Shown: positions 20,195 to 29,457 of the stretch, piece by piece
Layout: every line of letters begins with the position of its first letter
Numbering within the stretch: position 1 is the stretch's first letter
From: Candidatus Similichlamydia laticola
GTDB taxonomy: Bacteria > Chlamydiota > Chlamydiia > Chlamydiales > Parilichlamydiaceae
DNA length: 37,412 nucleotides
Direction of reading: 5' to 3'
Assembly: GCF_003339615.1 (NCBI RefSeq)
Contig: NZ_QQBG01000012.1
Coordinates: forward strand, 1 to 37,412
Translations under genes and position numbers: made by a program
Notes under the pieces: generated by a model
Databases searched by the model: none
The model's input: the letters and a program-made list of their open reading frames with translations, nothing else
Told to the model about the DNA's origin: nothing

Positions 20195-20893
20195 TTAACC
20201 CGCCTCTCTGTCTTCCAAATCGCCTGATTCCATTTCTTGTCCTGCGGAAGGATCACTCAAAATAAAATCTTCTATTTCATTGAGAGCCGAGATCACTTCA
20301 TCCGTCATATTAAGAGATTCATCATGGTAATGAGTGGCACCGCTACTAATCAACAACTTCAGCCCATAACGCTTGCAAACTGACTCAGAAGCATTAGAAA
20401 TCATTTCGCCAAGCTTTTGAACAAGTTCCATCTGCAGGCGATAAATTTGATTGCTACCATTAGCTGCTCGTTCATCTCGAGTACGACGAAGTCCCATCCA
20501 CTCTCTCTGGATTGCAGTACGAGCTTCTTCTGTCATACTCTCCTTAATGTTTTCGTCTTGTAACTGATCCTGAAGAGATTGAATCCGTTCATCCAATTCC
20601 CTTAGTTCTTCACGCATTTTTTGATTTGCGCTCTCTAAGAGCCCAGTTCCCCTCTGGCCATGCTTAGACCCAGTGACACAGGATTCAAAATTAAGTACAC
20701 CAATTGGACACGAACTAGAAGAAGAAACATGGCCTCTCTCTCTGGAGATACACTTTTCTTTTTTAGGTGCCATTCCTAGCAAACGCCTCAAGGGGCAACC
20801 GCTTCCTGGGGAGCTACTTAAGTAGAGATAGGCTCCAAGTGAACAGACAGTGACAGAAATAGCCACTAGTATAAATTTCTTTAAAAATTCCAT
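20195..20893 (-). CDS. skp: OmpH/Skp periplasmic chaperone
   Basis: This is a 232-aa Skp-family protein. Skp trimers carry unfolded outer-membrane proteins through the periplasm to the BAM complex. ATG 20893 has AGGA close upstream. A signal anchor (FLKKFILVAISVTVCSLGAYLYL) is followed by an unusual Cys-rich stretch (about 30-65; four Cys, SSSSS). The family start IGVLNFESC comes only at about residue 64. A coiled-coil tentacle region (about 85-160) and the LLISSGATHYHDESLNMTDEVISALN C-terminal segment are typical. It is longer than the usual 160-175 aa because of the N-terminal insertion and an acidic tail. It follows bamA by 12 bp. Confidence 0.88.
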   Translation of the reverse strand: MEFLKKFILVAISVTVCSLGAYLYLSSSPGSGCPLRRLLGMAPKKEKCISRERGHVSSSSSCPIGVLNFESCVTGSKHGQRGTGLLESANQKMREELRELDERIQSLQDQLQDENIKESMTEEARTAIQREWMGLRRTRDERAANGSNQIYRLQMELVQKLGEMISNASESVCKRYGLKLLISSGATHYHDESLNMTDEVISALNEIEDFILSDPSAGQEMESGDLEDREAG

Positions 20894-20905
20894 GTTTTCC
20901 TCAAA

Positions 20906-23296
20906 CTAGAAACTGTTGCCTAAAGAGAAAAAGAAGTTTGAAAGATCATTGGTTTGATCAGAGTGGACCAATGGATATCCAAACCCTACCGATAACGGCA
21001 TTCCCATAAAAGATCGAATACGTATGCCATACCCAACCGATGTCTGTAACTGTCCAACTCTTTGCGGAGTTGTCGCAGAACTCCCCAGAGACAAATAGGC
21101 AAAATCAGAGAAAGCGAACAAAGCAAGCTCTCTATTAAGGGGCACATTGTACTCAGAGGAATAAGCGAATAAACGATCCCCCCCCTTAGGATAGGACGTC
21201 GTGATCCCATTGTCATCAGCTAGCTTAGGACCGAGACTCCTCTCTTTCCAGCCTCTTGGAGTTGTTTCCTGATCCGTAAAAAGCCTTTCAGGGTAGGGGA
21301 AATCATCAAAAGATCCTCTCATCAGGGTAAGTCCTGAAGAACAACAAGACAACTTCAACCTCCCTTTCATAAAGGGTAAGTACAAAACCCCTTTAACTTG
21401 TAATTTACCAGCAATGTGAGAATCCAGAGCCTTAGTCGAAGTTGAAAGAATTTCACTAAGGACACTTACTCTCCATCCAGAAAGATAAAAACCACATCCT
21501 AATGTCTTATCCCACGAAAAGCCCAAACCAAACCCCTGCAAAAAGAAATCGCTTTCAATCTCCTCTTTAATTTGATCTGGTACTTCAATCTCATCGGAAG
21601 TTTCCACAAAAGACTGAACGCTACCAAGACGGTGTCGTATTAAAAGATCAGTAAATGGTCCCAATTCACGGGTTAACTTGTTAGACAAACTTTTTCTTGT
21701 AACTTTTATGTTGTCAGAAGGGGCAATTGACTTCTGAAGAGTGAAGTCAAATCCATATCCCCATCGGGATCGAAAGATAAATGGCCTAAAAAAATCGCCT
21801 TGCATATCAACGAATCTTTGCCCTGCAGAGACTTGTAAGCCAATTGTTTCTCCCTGTCCTCGAAAGGCAGAAACGCCTTTCGTAAAGAAGTCAAAAAGAC
21901 CCATGATGTTGAAATGACGATCTCTTACTTCTACTGTCCCTTTCCAAGAACTCTCCGATCCATAAGTAAAAGCCAAAGATAAGTTTCCTGTCGGTTGTTC
22001 CTGTAAATCGATAATTAACTCCCTTAAAAGAGGGTCACCTTCGAAAGGCTCGTTCGAAGCGTACACTCTTACCTTTTCGAATAGACCAGTTTGCATAAGA
22101 GTATTTTCAAAGCTCTTCATGACAGACGAATCGAAATAATCTAGAGGGGCAAAAGGACATTGTCCCATAAGGAAAGAGGGATCTGTTAAAAGATTTCCCA
22201 GAATGGAAATTCGACCTATGCGCAGCTTATCTCCGGCATCTACGCAAATATTCAGATCAAAAATGTTTTCGTGCTCACTTGCTAACGTTTGTTCTATTTT
22301 AACAAGACACTCAATGTATCCATTTGTTCCATAAAGGGCTTCGATTGCTTCTGAAGCAAGAAAAATCCTTTCAAGAGAAAAAACTGTTCCAGGAAAAAGC
22401 CCGTAAGATTTCATTAAAGCATTGATGTTAAAAGGGTCTTCGGAAGGAAGAGTAATTTTTCTAATAGAATACCTCTCTCCTTGATCGACCCGAAAGACAA
22501 GAGTAACAGCCCCGCTCCGAAGATCACGCAGTGGACAAGCCTCCACTTGTGCATCAGAATATCCCGCATTCTTCAGTAAAGACAGCAAATTAAACCTGTC
22601 CTGTTCTACTCTTCTTTCGTCATAGAAACCAGAATGAAATAAAAAGGCGGAAAAGGGATCGTAACGCTGTGTCAGCCTTATTCTTTCAAAAAGATTTTCG
22701 TAATACTCTTCTAGACCCACAATCTTGATGGCCCGAATATAGTGAAGCGTGCCCAACTTAATGCGAACTAAGAGGTCCATTGCCTCTTCAGAGAAGCGGT
22801 CTTCTTCTAGTTCTATCTTGACGTCCGCGTAACCTCTCGACTGCAACCACTTAGCGGCTTTTCGAGACTCCCACAAGACCTTGTTCTTATCAAATCGGTC
22901 TCCTTCTTTCAAAGGGAAGAGTTTTTGAAATTCCTCCTTAGAAAATTGGTCTAAGGACCCAGAAACTCTCCATTGAATCGCCCTAATAAAGGGCCTCAGC
23001 TTTCCCTTGAATACAACATTAACCTTCTCTCCATCAATGAAGAACTCAGGAACAAGACTCTCAAACACAGGTGCAAGGGCTTTGATATCCTTATCCATCA
23101 AAACTGGATCGAATTTGCCTCCTTCTTGACTTTGCATACCTTGAACGTGACAGGAAAGTTCCTCCTTTGTCAGATGGAAATCTTTCCAGGTAATCGAAGA
23201 AATGGTCAAGTCATGAGCATACATACTTCCTAAAGGCAAAGTGAAAAAAAACAAAGCAATACACGCAAGACAGTTCTTCAAAATCTCGTACCTCAC
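20906..23296 (-). CDS. bamA: Outer-membrane assembly factor BamA (Omp85)
   Basis: This is a protein of about 796 aa. It inserts beta-barrel proteins into the outer membrane. The signal peptide is ILKNCLACIALFFFTLPLGSMYA. POTRA repeats follow (for example KLFPLKEGDRFDKNKV, LLKNAGYSDAQVEA, LRIGRISILGNLLTD). The barrel ends with FFFSLGNSF, whose terminal Phe is the beta-signal. The start is uncertain: GTG 23296 (AAGGTGG 11 nt upstream), TTG 23281 (GAGG 9 nt upstream) and GTG 23341 overlapping recR are all possible. Length matches chlamydial BamA. The order recR-bamA-ompH is the same as in Chlamydia. Confidence 0.93.
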   Translation of the reverse strand: MRYEILKNCLACIALFFFTLPLGSMYAHDLTISSITWKDFHLTKEELSCHVQGMQSQEGGKFDPVLMDKDIKALAPVFESLVPEFFIDGEKVNVVFKGKLRPFIRAIQWRVSGSLDQFSKEEFQKLFPLKEGDRFDKNKVLWESRKAAKWLQSRGYADVKIELEEDRFSEEAMDLLVRIKLGTLHYIRAIKIVGLEEYYENLFERIRLTQRYDPFSAFLFHSGFYDERRVEQDRFNLLSLLKNAGYSDAQVEACPLRDLRSGAVTLVFRVDQGERYSIRKITLPSEDPFNINALMKSYGLFPGTVFSLERIFLASEAIEALYGTNGYIECLVKIEQTLASEHENIFDLNICVDAGDKLRIGRISILGNLLTDPSFLMGQCPFAPLDYFDSSVMKSFENTLMQTGLFEKVRVYASNEPFEGDPLLRELIIDLQEQPTGNLSLAFTYGSESSWKGTVEVRDRHFNIMGLFDFFTKGVSAFRGQGETIGLQVSAGQRFVDMQGDFFRPFIFRSRWGYGFDFTLQKSIAPSDNIKVTRKSLSNKLTRELGPFTDLLIRHRLGSVQSFVETSDEIEVPDQIKEEIESDFFLQGFGLGFSWDKTLGCGFYLSGWRVSVLSEILSTSTKALDSHIAGKLQVKGVLYLPFMKGRLKLSCCSSGLTLMRGSFDDFPYPERLFTDQETTPRGWKERSLGPKLADDNGITTSYPKGGDRLFAYSSEYNVPLNRELALFAFSDFAYLSLGSSATTPQRVGQLQTSVGYGIRIRSFMGMPLSVGFGYPLVHSDQTNDLSNFFFSLGNSF

Positions 23297-23331
23297 CCAA
23301 CTATAAGCCACCTTCCAAGAGCAGAATGAAA

Positions 23332-23934
23332 CTAAAAACACTTACGATCCCGAACAGCTTTTGCAATCGTTGTTGGGTCGCTATTACTCAATCTACTGCC
23401 CATAGGAATCCCGAACCCAATTCTTGAAAAGGTCGGAACAGACAATCCGAGATGACAGCATAGCTCTTCTATTTGCTTTTTGACAAAAAAAGATGTTGCA
23501 TCTCCTTCCAAGGTTGCCTCAAAAGCAAATAGAATCTCTTTTGGATGACAACTCAACAATCGTTTCTCAAATGTTTCAAGAAAAAGATGGCAACCAAAAA
23601 CTCCCCTTTCTGGAGCTAGCAAATCACCTAAGACATGATAAGTTCCGGAAAAAGAACAAGAGTCCTCTATTAGCATTACATCGATGGGATGAGCAACAAA
23701 AGCTACAAGAGTAAGATCCCTTTCTGGAGAGCAATTCCTGCAGGAGGAATATTGCATACATCCGCAAAGATCGCAAAGTAGACTTTCTTTGTTCAATTGA
23801 TCCAAAAGAGTAATAAACGCACCCAGATCGGCCTTGCTCCAAGTGGCAAGTTCAAAAAAAGCTTTCCTTGCATTTCTCAGACCGACACCAGGAAGCCGAC
23901 TCAACAAAGAAATAAGTTTCCTCTCGGTCTGCAC
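23332..23934 (-). CDS. recR: Recombination protein RecR
   Basis: This is a 200-aa DNA-binding protein that acts with RecO to load RecA at gapped DNA. The N-terminal helix-hairpin-helix segment (LLSRLPGVGLRNARKAFFEL) is intact. The Cys4 zinc site is CDLC ... CRNC (about 54-68). The Toprim domain has LVAFVAHPIDVMLIED and YHVLGDLLAPERGV, and the C-terminal RIGFGIPMGSRL matches the family block normally reading RxAxGxPxGxxL. The start is GTG 23934, close behind AGAAGG. Length is as expected. Confidence 0.94.
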   Translation of the reverse strand: MQTERKLISLLSRLPGVGLRNARKAFFELATWSKADLGAFITLLDQLNKESLLCDLCGCMQYSSCRNCSPERDLTLVAFVAHPIDVMLIEDSCSFSGTYHVLGDLLAPERGVFGCHLFLETFEKRLLSCHPKEILFAFEATLEGDATSFFVKKQIEELCCHLGLSVPTFSRIGFGIPMGSRLSNSDPTTIAKAVRDRKCF

Positions 23935-24058
23935 AACCTTCTAGCCTCACACTTTGCGAACGGACTCAGATCATCATGAGGTCACTGTTTTTATACCACT
24001 AAATATTTGATGAGGAATAAACTAATGCCTGATTTTGTTTTTCTGGAAGCGTTGTTAT

Positions 24059-25447
24059 ATGCCTCTAAGTCTCCTCAAGCCATTGGTTTCTTTGTGTAAG
24101 AGAAGAGGGTTTATTTTTCCTGGATCCGATATCTACGACGGTTTTGCCAATACATATAGCTACGGCCACTATGGCTGTCTTCTCAAAAAAAAAATAAAAG
24201 ATCTTTGGTGGCACCGTTTTGTCCAGATGCGAGAAGACATTGTAGGACTCGACTCTCCTATACTATTACACCCTGAAGTCTGGCGATCCTCTGGACATGT
24301 AGAAGGGTTTCACGACTTACTCGTTGACTGCAAATCATGTCGACATCGTTATCGTTTGGACCACCTCCTCGAAGAGAAGGGTATAGATTTTACCTTAGAA
24401 GGCATGACCTTAGAGGAAATCGAAAAAGCTTGGAAAGATGTAGATGTGGCCTGTTGCCACTGTGGAAAAAAGGAGTTTACTCAGGCTCGGATGTTTAACT
24501 TGATGTTTCAGACGAGTTTTTCCAAAAACGACCCTTCCAAAAACTTAGCTTATCTTCGACCCGAAACAGCACAAGGGATCTTCGTAGATTATCAGCAAGT
24601 TCTGACTTGCATGAGAAAAAAACCTCCTTTTGGCATCGCCCAAATAGGTAAAGCCTTTCGCAATGAGATTACACCAGGCCGTTTTACTTTTCGCATGATC
24701 GAATTTGAGCAGATGGAGATCGAGTTTTTCATTCATCCGGAGACTTGGGAAAAGAACTTCTCCTTGTGGCTGGACGAGATGACAACTTGGTGCGACTTGA
24801 TTGGATTGCGATCTTACCGTCCCTTTGAAATCCCCAAAGAACGGCTCCCTCATTATTCCCTGAAAAATGTTGATATGATGTTTGAGTTTCCTTTTGGGAC
24901 TTCTGAATTGTACGGGTTAGCCTACCGTAGCGATCACGATCTTCTGTCTCACTCCAAGGCTACCAAAAAGGATTTTTCTTTCCTTTGCCCCAAAACAGGG
25001 GAGCGGTACATTCCCCACGTCATCGAGCCTTCTTTCGGGTTAGATCGCACTGTTTTGGCCATTTTATGTGAGGCTTACGAAGAGGAAAAGGTGGGGGAAG
25101 GGAACCTTCGAACTGTTTTACGCCTTCAACCTTGGATCGCCCCAATACAGTGCGCCTTCTTCCCCCTGATAGGATCAGACGAAGAATTAAAGAACAAAGC
25201 GAGGCAATTGTACGGTAATTGTCTTGCCAGATGGTCGGTTGAATATGATGAAAAGGGTGCTATTGGCAAACGATACCGTCGCCAAGACGAATTAGGTACC
25301 CCTTTCTGTGTCACCATAGATTCGGACTCATTAGAAGATCATCGAGTAACCGTTCGTTTTCGCGACTCAATGGAGCAGGTCAGGATAGGAGAGCAAGAAT
25401 TGATCCCTTTTTTAGAAAAGGAACTTGCTCCTAAGGACTCAATCTAG
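24059..25447 (+). CDS. glyQS: Glycyl-tRNA synthetase, dimeric class II type
   Basis: This is a 462-aa enzyme that charges tRNA-Gly. ATG 24059 (MPLSLLKPLVSLCKRRGFIF) fits the family start. The catalytic core has SGHVEGFHDLLVDCKSC, class II motif 2 in RPETAQGIFVDYQQVL and FRNEITPGRFTFRMIEFEQMEIEF, and motif 3 in IPHVIEPSFGLDRTVLAIL. The C-terminal anticodon-binding domain begins near QPWIAPIQCAFFPL. It resembles the homodimeric GlyRS of archaea, eukaryotes and some bacteria. In C. trachomatis the enzyme is instead a fused alpha-beta protein of about 1000 aa. One oddity is YSYGHYGCLLKKKI where the family usually has YDYGPLG. A hairpin and tRNA-Ser follow. Confidence 0.95.
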   Translation: MPLSLLKPLVSLCKRRGFIFPGSDIYDGFANTYSYGHYGCLLKKKIKDLWWHRFVQMREDIVGLDSPILLHPEVWRSSGHVEGFHDLLVDCKSCRHRYRLDHLLEEKGIDFTLEGMTLEEIEKAWKDVDVACCHCGKKEFTQARMFNLMFQTSFSKNDPSKNLAYLRPETAQGIFVDYQQVLTCMRKKPPFGIAQIGKAFRNEITPGRFTFRMIEFEQMEIEFFIHPETWEKNFSLWLDEMTTWCDLIGLRSYRPFEIPKERLPHYSLKNVDMMFEFPFGTSELYGLAYRSDHDLLSHSKATKKDFSFLCPKTGERYIPHVIEPSFGLDRTVLAILCEAYEEEKVGEGNLRTVLRLQPWIAPIQCAFFPLIGSDEELKNKARQLYGNCLARWSVEYDEKGAIGKRYRRQDELGTPFCVTIDSDSLEDHRVTVRFRDSMEQVRIGEQELIPFLEKELAPKDSI

Positions 25448-25455
25448 ATACAGTA

Positions 25456-25480
25456 GGGCGCCTTTTGGCGCTTCTGTTTG
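25456..25480 (+). terminator. Probable terminator of the glycyl-tRNA synthetase gene
   Basis: GCGCC (25458-25462) pairs with GGCGC (25467-25471) around TTTT, and two G-U pairs extend the stem. It is followed by TTCTGTTT, a weak T-rich tail, 9 bp after the stop codon. Stem and position fit a terminator; the poor T-run lowers confidence. The tRNA-Ser gene starts just after it. Confidence 0.55.
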
Positions 25481-25566
25481 GAAGGATGGCAGAGCGGTTG
25501 AATGCGTCTGATTCGAAATCAGATTACACGGCAACGTGTACGGGGGTTCGAATCCCTCTCCTTCCG
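25480..25566 (+). tRNA. tRNA-Ser (anticodon CGA)
   Basis: This is an 87-nt class II tRNA. The acceptor stem GGAAGGA pairs with TCCTTCC, with G as discriminator. The anticodon stem TCTGA/TCAGA encloses TTCGAAA, giving anticodon CGA for UCG codons. A long variable arm (ACACGGCAACGTGT) and the T-arm loop TTCGAAT are present. CCA is not encoded. Confidence 0.95.
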
Positions 25567-25584
25567 ATTCCGGCTTCTTTGGAA

Positions 25585-26636
25585 TTATTCCTTAGACTGG
25601 ATCTCTTCCCACGCTCGTAAATAGAGTTTTTCTTTTTCTCCTTGTAAGGAGATGACTGGGTTTTTAGTTGCCCTTACAACTTTGTTGTAATGTTCGCAGA
25701 AGCTGTTTACAAATGTTCTTCCTGAAGAGGAAGTTAAGGCTTTGTGAGGTATAAAGCCAAAGTGGAGGGCTGCGTTCTGCGTAACGCTTTCTGGAGACAG
25801 TAAAAAATTGAGAAAAGAGAAAGCTAACTCTTTATTTCTGCTTCCCTTGAAGACAGCCAGGTTTTCTAAGGAAATAGTAGAACCTTCTTTAGGAACGACA
25901 AACTCAATAAAGGGGTTGGCCTGTTGTACCTTCAAAACATAACCTAGGCAGGTCTGAGCAACAATAAATTCACCCGACTCTAAGCTCAAATAAGACTCAC
26001 TGGAAAAAGCGGCAATATTTTTCTTCCATTTGAAAACAAGATCTTTAGCTTGTTCGATATGGAGCGAGTCTGAGGTATTATGGTCATGTCCAAGGAAAAG
26101 CAAAGCAGCTCCAATGACATCTTTAGGATCATTACAGAGACACATACGACGTCTGAACTGTGTCCAATCCGAAAAAACAGACCAACTGTCCGGAGCCTTT
26201 GGAACCTTTCTCTTGTCAAAACCAATACCCAAAACACCAATAATCTGCGGAAGACTATGTTCCATTCTTTGATCTGGAAAGAATTGACAATAGTCTCGAT
26301 CAAGGTAAGAGATATTAGGTATTTTACTGTGATCAAGTCTGCTAAGAAATCCCTGAGCCCTCATTAACTCCATAAAATAGGAAGAGCAGAAAACAACATC
26401 ATAATCTCGAGTTCCATTCTTGATCTTGGCATACATCTCTTCATTACTTTCAAAGTAACTGTAATGACCTGACAATCAAATGATCTCTCAAAGGCTTTTA
26501 ATACATCCAATGAAAAGGAATTTGGCCAGCTCAAAACAAAGAGTTTTTTCTTTGGAAGAAGAGAAGGTAGAAAACAAGAGAGACAGCTTAAAAGAAGCAC
26601 AATAAAGGCTATCTTCCAAAAAAAATATTTAAGCAA
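25585..26636 (-). pseudogene. potD: PotD-like polyamine-binding protein, copy 1, with a frameshift
   Basis: This is a paralogue of the intact gene at 26715, split into two frames. The 5' part (from TTG 26636, 5 nt after GAGGTGG) reads through FERSFDCQVI. The rest resumes as SYFESNEEMYAKIKNG in another frame. The junction at about 26465-26470 reads GTCATTACAG where GTCATTTACAG would restore the paralogue's DCQVIYS reading. One T is therefore missing from a short T-run. All later PotD features are present and intact (IIGVLGIGFDK, LESGEFIVAQTCLG, VPKEGSTISLENLAV, HFGFIPH). Either a very recent pseudogene or an assembly error. Corrected length would be about 351 aa. Confidence 0.8.
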
Positions 26637-26714
26637 TACGTCCACCTCATCAGGTCGTCTTGAAGAAAAGACAGTTTGAACCTATCCTAGGCATGCTTTT
26701 TGAAACTAGTAGGC

Positions 26715-27761
26715 TTAGTTGCTGGATCGTACCTCCTCCCAAGCAGACAGGTAGAGACCTTCGCTTTCCTTTAACCAAGTCACGACAGGGGACTTATTCC
26801 TTTCAATAACATTTAAATAATGTTTCCGAAATGTTTGCAGAAATTCTGGCTTCAAATAGAGATTTAACCCTGTATGTGGAATGAAACCAAAATGGATCGC
26901 AATATTTCTAGCAACGTTCTCTGGTCTGAGAATGAAATCGATAAAGGAGAGCGCTAGATCTTCCTGTGCACTACTCTTAAGAAGAGCAAGATTGTCAAAA
27001 GTAATCATTGAACCTTCTTTAGGGATAAGAAAATCGATAGCTTTATTCGTATTTTGTGTTTTCAAAATTTCTCCTAAATAGGCTTGAGATAACACAAACT
27101 CTCCAGATTCAAGTCCCATGTAAGGTTCGTTCGAAAAAAGAGCAATATTTTCTTTCCATTGCAAAAGAAGCTTTTTGGCCGTCTCAACTTGATACGGGTC
27201 TGTCGTATTGTGTTTATAACCTAAGGCGAGGAGGGCCGTTCCCAAAGTGTCCTTAGGATCATTCAATAAAGTCATGCGTTTCTTAAAATGAGACCAACGT
27301 GAAAAAACAAACCAACTATCTGGTCTGTTCGGGCACTTTCCTTTGTCAAATCCAATCCCTAAAATGCCAATAATCTGAGGAATACTATAAATCATGTCGG
27401 GGTCTGGAGAACATGTAAGATAGTCACGATCAATATAGGAAATATTTGGTATTTTTTTATGATTCAGTCGACGTAGTAGCCCTTGGTCTTGCATAAGTTC
27501 AATGAAATACGAAGAACAGAAGACCATATCGTAACCAATACCTCCATTCTTGATACGGGTGTACATCTCTTCGTTGCTCTCAAAAAGGCTGTAGATCACT
27601 TGACAGTCAAACTCTTTTTCAAAGAGCTCCAAGAGCTCTGACGCAAGACAATTTGGCCATCCTAGAAGGACAAGTCTCCTCTTATGTGTAGATTGCAAAA
27701 GGAAATGACTAAAAAAAACAAGAGTACCGATTAAAATAATCCAACGAAAAGATCTAAACAA
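26715..27761 (-). CDS. potD: Spermidine/putrescine-binding periplasmic protein, intact copy
   Basis: This is a 348-aa solute-binding protein of an ABC polyamine importer. The start is TTG 27761, 5 nt after AAGGGA. Residues 1-25 form a signal or anchor. The PotD pattern is clear: LGWPNCLASELLELFEKEF, YSLFESNEEMYTRIKNG, YDMVFCSSYFIELM, YSIPQIIGILGIGFDK, LGYKHNTTDPYQVETAKKLL, LESGEFVLSQAYLG, FLIPKEGSMITFDNLALL and the C-terminal IHFGFIPHTG. Length is that of PotD. Ligand specificity (spermidine, putrescine or another small cation) cannot be fixed by eye. No potABC genes are in the window, so the importer core must be elsewhere. It is the only intact member of the array. Confidence 0.88.
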   Translation of the reverse strand: MFRSFRWIILIGTLVFFSHFLLQSTHKRRLVLLGWPNCLASELLELFEKEFDCQVIYSLFESNEEMYTRIKNGGIGYDMVFCSSYFIELMQDQGLLRRLNHKKIPNISYIDRDYLTCSPDPDMIYSIPQIIGILGIGFDKGKCPNRPDSWFVFSRWSHFKKRMTLLNDPKDTLGTALLALGYKHNTTDPYQVETAKKLLLQWKENIALFSNEPYMGLESGEFVLSQAYLGEILKTQNTNKAIDFLIPKEGSMITFDNLALLKSSAQEDLALSFIDFILRPENVARNIAIHFGFIPHTGLNLYLKPEFLQTFRKHYLNVIERNKSPVVTWLKESEGLYLSAWEEVRSSN

Positions 27762-27776
27762 TGTAATCCCTTATTT

Positions 27777-28295
27777 TCAGTACCATTCCGTCTCTAAGAT
27801 GCGGATCTCACATCCTTTCTCTTTCTTTGCCCAATCTCCTGCCATGATATCCAAAAAGAGAGGCAATGCTCCAGGATTAATTATTCGACTGCACTTCTTC
27901 CCAAGCAGAGTTCGTTCTTTATGAGGCATAAAGCCAAAATGAATAGGAACATCACGAGCAGTATTTTTAGGAACGATACTCAAGTAGGCTTGTGCTAACA
28001 CAAACTCATCTAAGTTCAAGACCGAGATAAGGCTCATTGGAAAAGACAGCAATGTTATCTTTCATTGAAAGAGCAATTGTACAGCTTGTTTAGTTTGGGC
28101 CCACTCGGGTTGAGTTGTGTTCATAGCCTAAAGCAAGCAGGGCAGATCCAATCGGACCTTTTGGATCAAGAGGGTCATTCGTTCTTTGAACTGTGTCCAA
28201 TTCGAAAAAACAAGCCAACTGTGTGGAATAGTTGATATCTTCCTTTTGTCAAATCCAATCCCCAAAATTCCAATGGAGTAGACCATCTTTATTGT
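27777..28295 (-). pseudogene. potD: Eroded third PotD-like copy
   Basis: This is a remnant of about 520 bp. Translated in pieces it still shows YSIGILGIGFDKRK, WLVFSNWTQFKERMTLL, LNLDEFVLAQAYLSIVPK and ARDVPIHFGFMPHK, all matching the intact copy. There are in-frame stops, frameshifts and a large internal deletion joining the AQAYL region almost directly to the HFGF region. The N-terminal third is missing. It lies directly upstream of the intact gene on the same strand. Clearly non-functional. Confidence 0.85.
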
Positions 28296-28431
28296 TTGAT
28301 TTATTTGTAATGTGGAAAGAAAAAAAGCATCCCAAAGTTGACCAGAAACAAAACCTATCCTCAGATTTTATTGTAAAATCTCTCCAAGATATACCAGAAA
28401 GGCCTTTTCTCTGAAAACTAAAGGAATAATG

Positions 28432-29457
28432 CTAGGTGATTCTTCGTTTTTCTAAATTGTTATGTATTCCTAAGGCTAGGATAGGAATATGCACAAGAAA
28501 TAGGATGGAATTCATAATGAGCATAGTTTTATCTAAAGAACCATCTAAAAATACAAATGCATCGACTAATCCCGTTACACCGACAACAAGAGAAAAAATC
28601 CATGCTAGCCATTTCAAAGCTAGTTCTAGCTTCATGCTGCCTGTAATACAAGATTCTGCTCCAAGAGCAAAACTAGCTTTTAAACATCTCAACAGGCCCA
28701 TTACACAACTAATCAGTGTAAAAGCAAGGAGAACATGAGGGGAGAGGAAGCCAGCAAAAGTGAGAATAACAAGAACAACAGGTTTGATCACCTTCAATAT
28801 AGAAATACAAACATCAGAAAAGGCAACTAAAACGGCAGTTTTACCTGCTTTGTATAAAAGAGATCTTGCAAGGTCTCCCAATCGTAAAGCCAACTGCAAG
28901 GATGCAGCAATAATTTCTGCAACAAAAGACCCAAAAATAGGAATGGCTTTTCCAAGTTTCTGAACAATCGTGACTAAATTATTCACTATATCGGCCATAG
29001 AAGCAAATAAGTGTAGGAGATTGGTCTTGGAATAAGAATCTCGTAGATCTTTTAACCCTTCCTGAATTTTCAAACTTAATGTCTTTCTAGAAGATTCATC
29101 CATCTCTCGGGATAGTTGCTTTCTCCAATCATTGATTTTAGCAACAAGGTTAGCTTTTTTCCACGTACTTACACCAATGGTTCCAAATTCTGCTACAGAA
29201 GGAAGCAAAAGTACAAAATGTGAACCCCTCATTAGGGGCTCTGTGTATTGATGTAGTTTAAGCTGCTTTAGCACAACTTGACCTTGCCTAATCATTTGCT
29301 CAGCAGGCTTAATGACTTCTTTTCCAATATAAGCAACTTTCTGACCCACCCTTATGAGATGAACAGATTGACAGTGTGCGAATTGCACAGCTCTTCTCAA
29401 ATAAGTAAAGGAGGCATTGTTTGTATGAGCCGATACCGGAATAGATGGAGTTGTCAT
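28432..29457 (-). CDS. Multi-pass membrane protein, Inc-like family, member A
   Basis: This is a 341-aa protein of unknown function. ATG 29457 follows GAGGA at 5-6 nt. There is no cleavable signal peptide. About 80 polar residues come first, then FVLLLPSVAEFGTIGV, a charged helical segment (about 105-145), and several hydrophobic stretches (IPIFGSFVAEIIAASLQLAL, VVLVILTFAGFLSPHVLLAFTLISCVMGLL, WLAWIFSLVVGVTGLVDAFVFL, IMNSILFLVHIPILALGI). Gene size and layout resemble the 316-aa protein at 30350, with faint similarity, so I treat them as one family. Paired hydrophobic segments without a signal peptide are typical of chlamydial inclusion-membrane (type III secreted) proteins. That reading is inference. 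Confidence 0.7.
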   Translation of the reverse strand: MTTPSIPVSAHTNNASFTYLRRAVQFAHCQSVHLIRVGQKVAYIGKEVIKPAEQMIRQGQVVLKQLKLHQYTEPLMRGSHFVLLLPSVAEFGTIGVSTWKKANLVAKINDWRKQLSREMDESSRKTLSLKIQEGLKDLRDSYSKTNLLHLFASMADIVNNLVTIVQKLGKAIPIFGSFVAEIIAASLQLALRLGDLARSLLYKAGKTAVLVAFSDVCISILKVIKPVVLVILTFAGFLSPHVLLAFTLISCVMGLLRCLKASFALGAESCITGSMKLELALKWLAWIFSLVVGVTGLVDAFVFLDGSLDKTMLIMNSILFLVHIPILALGIHNNLEKRRIT

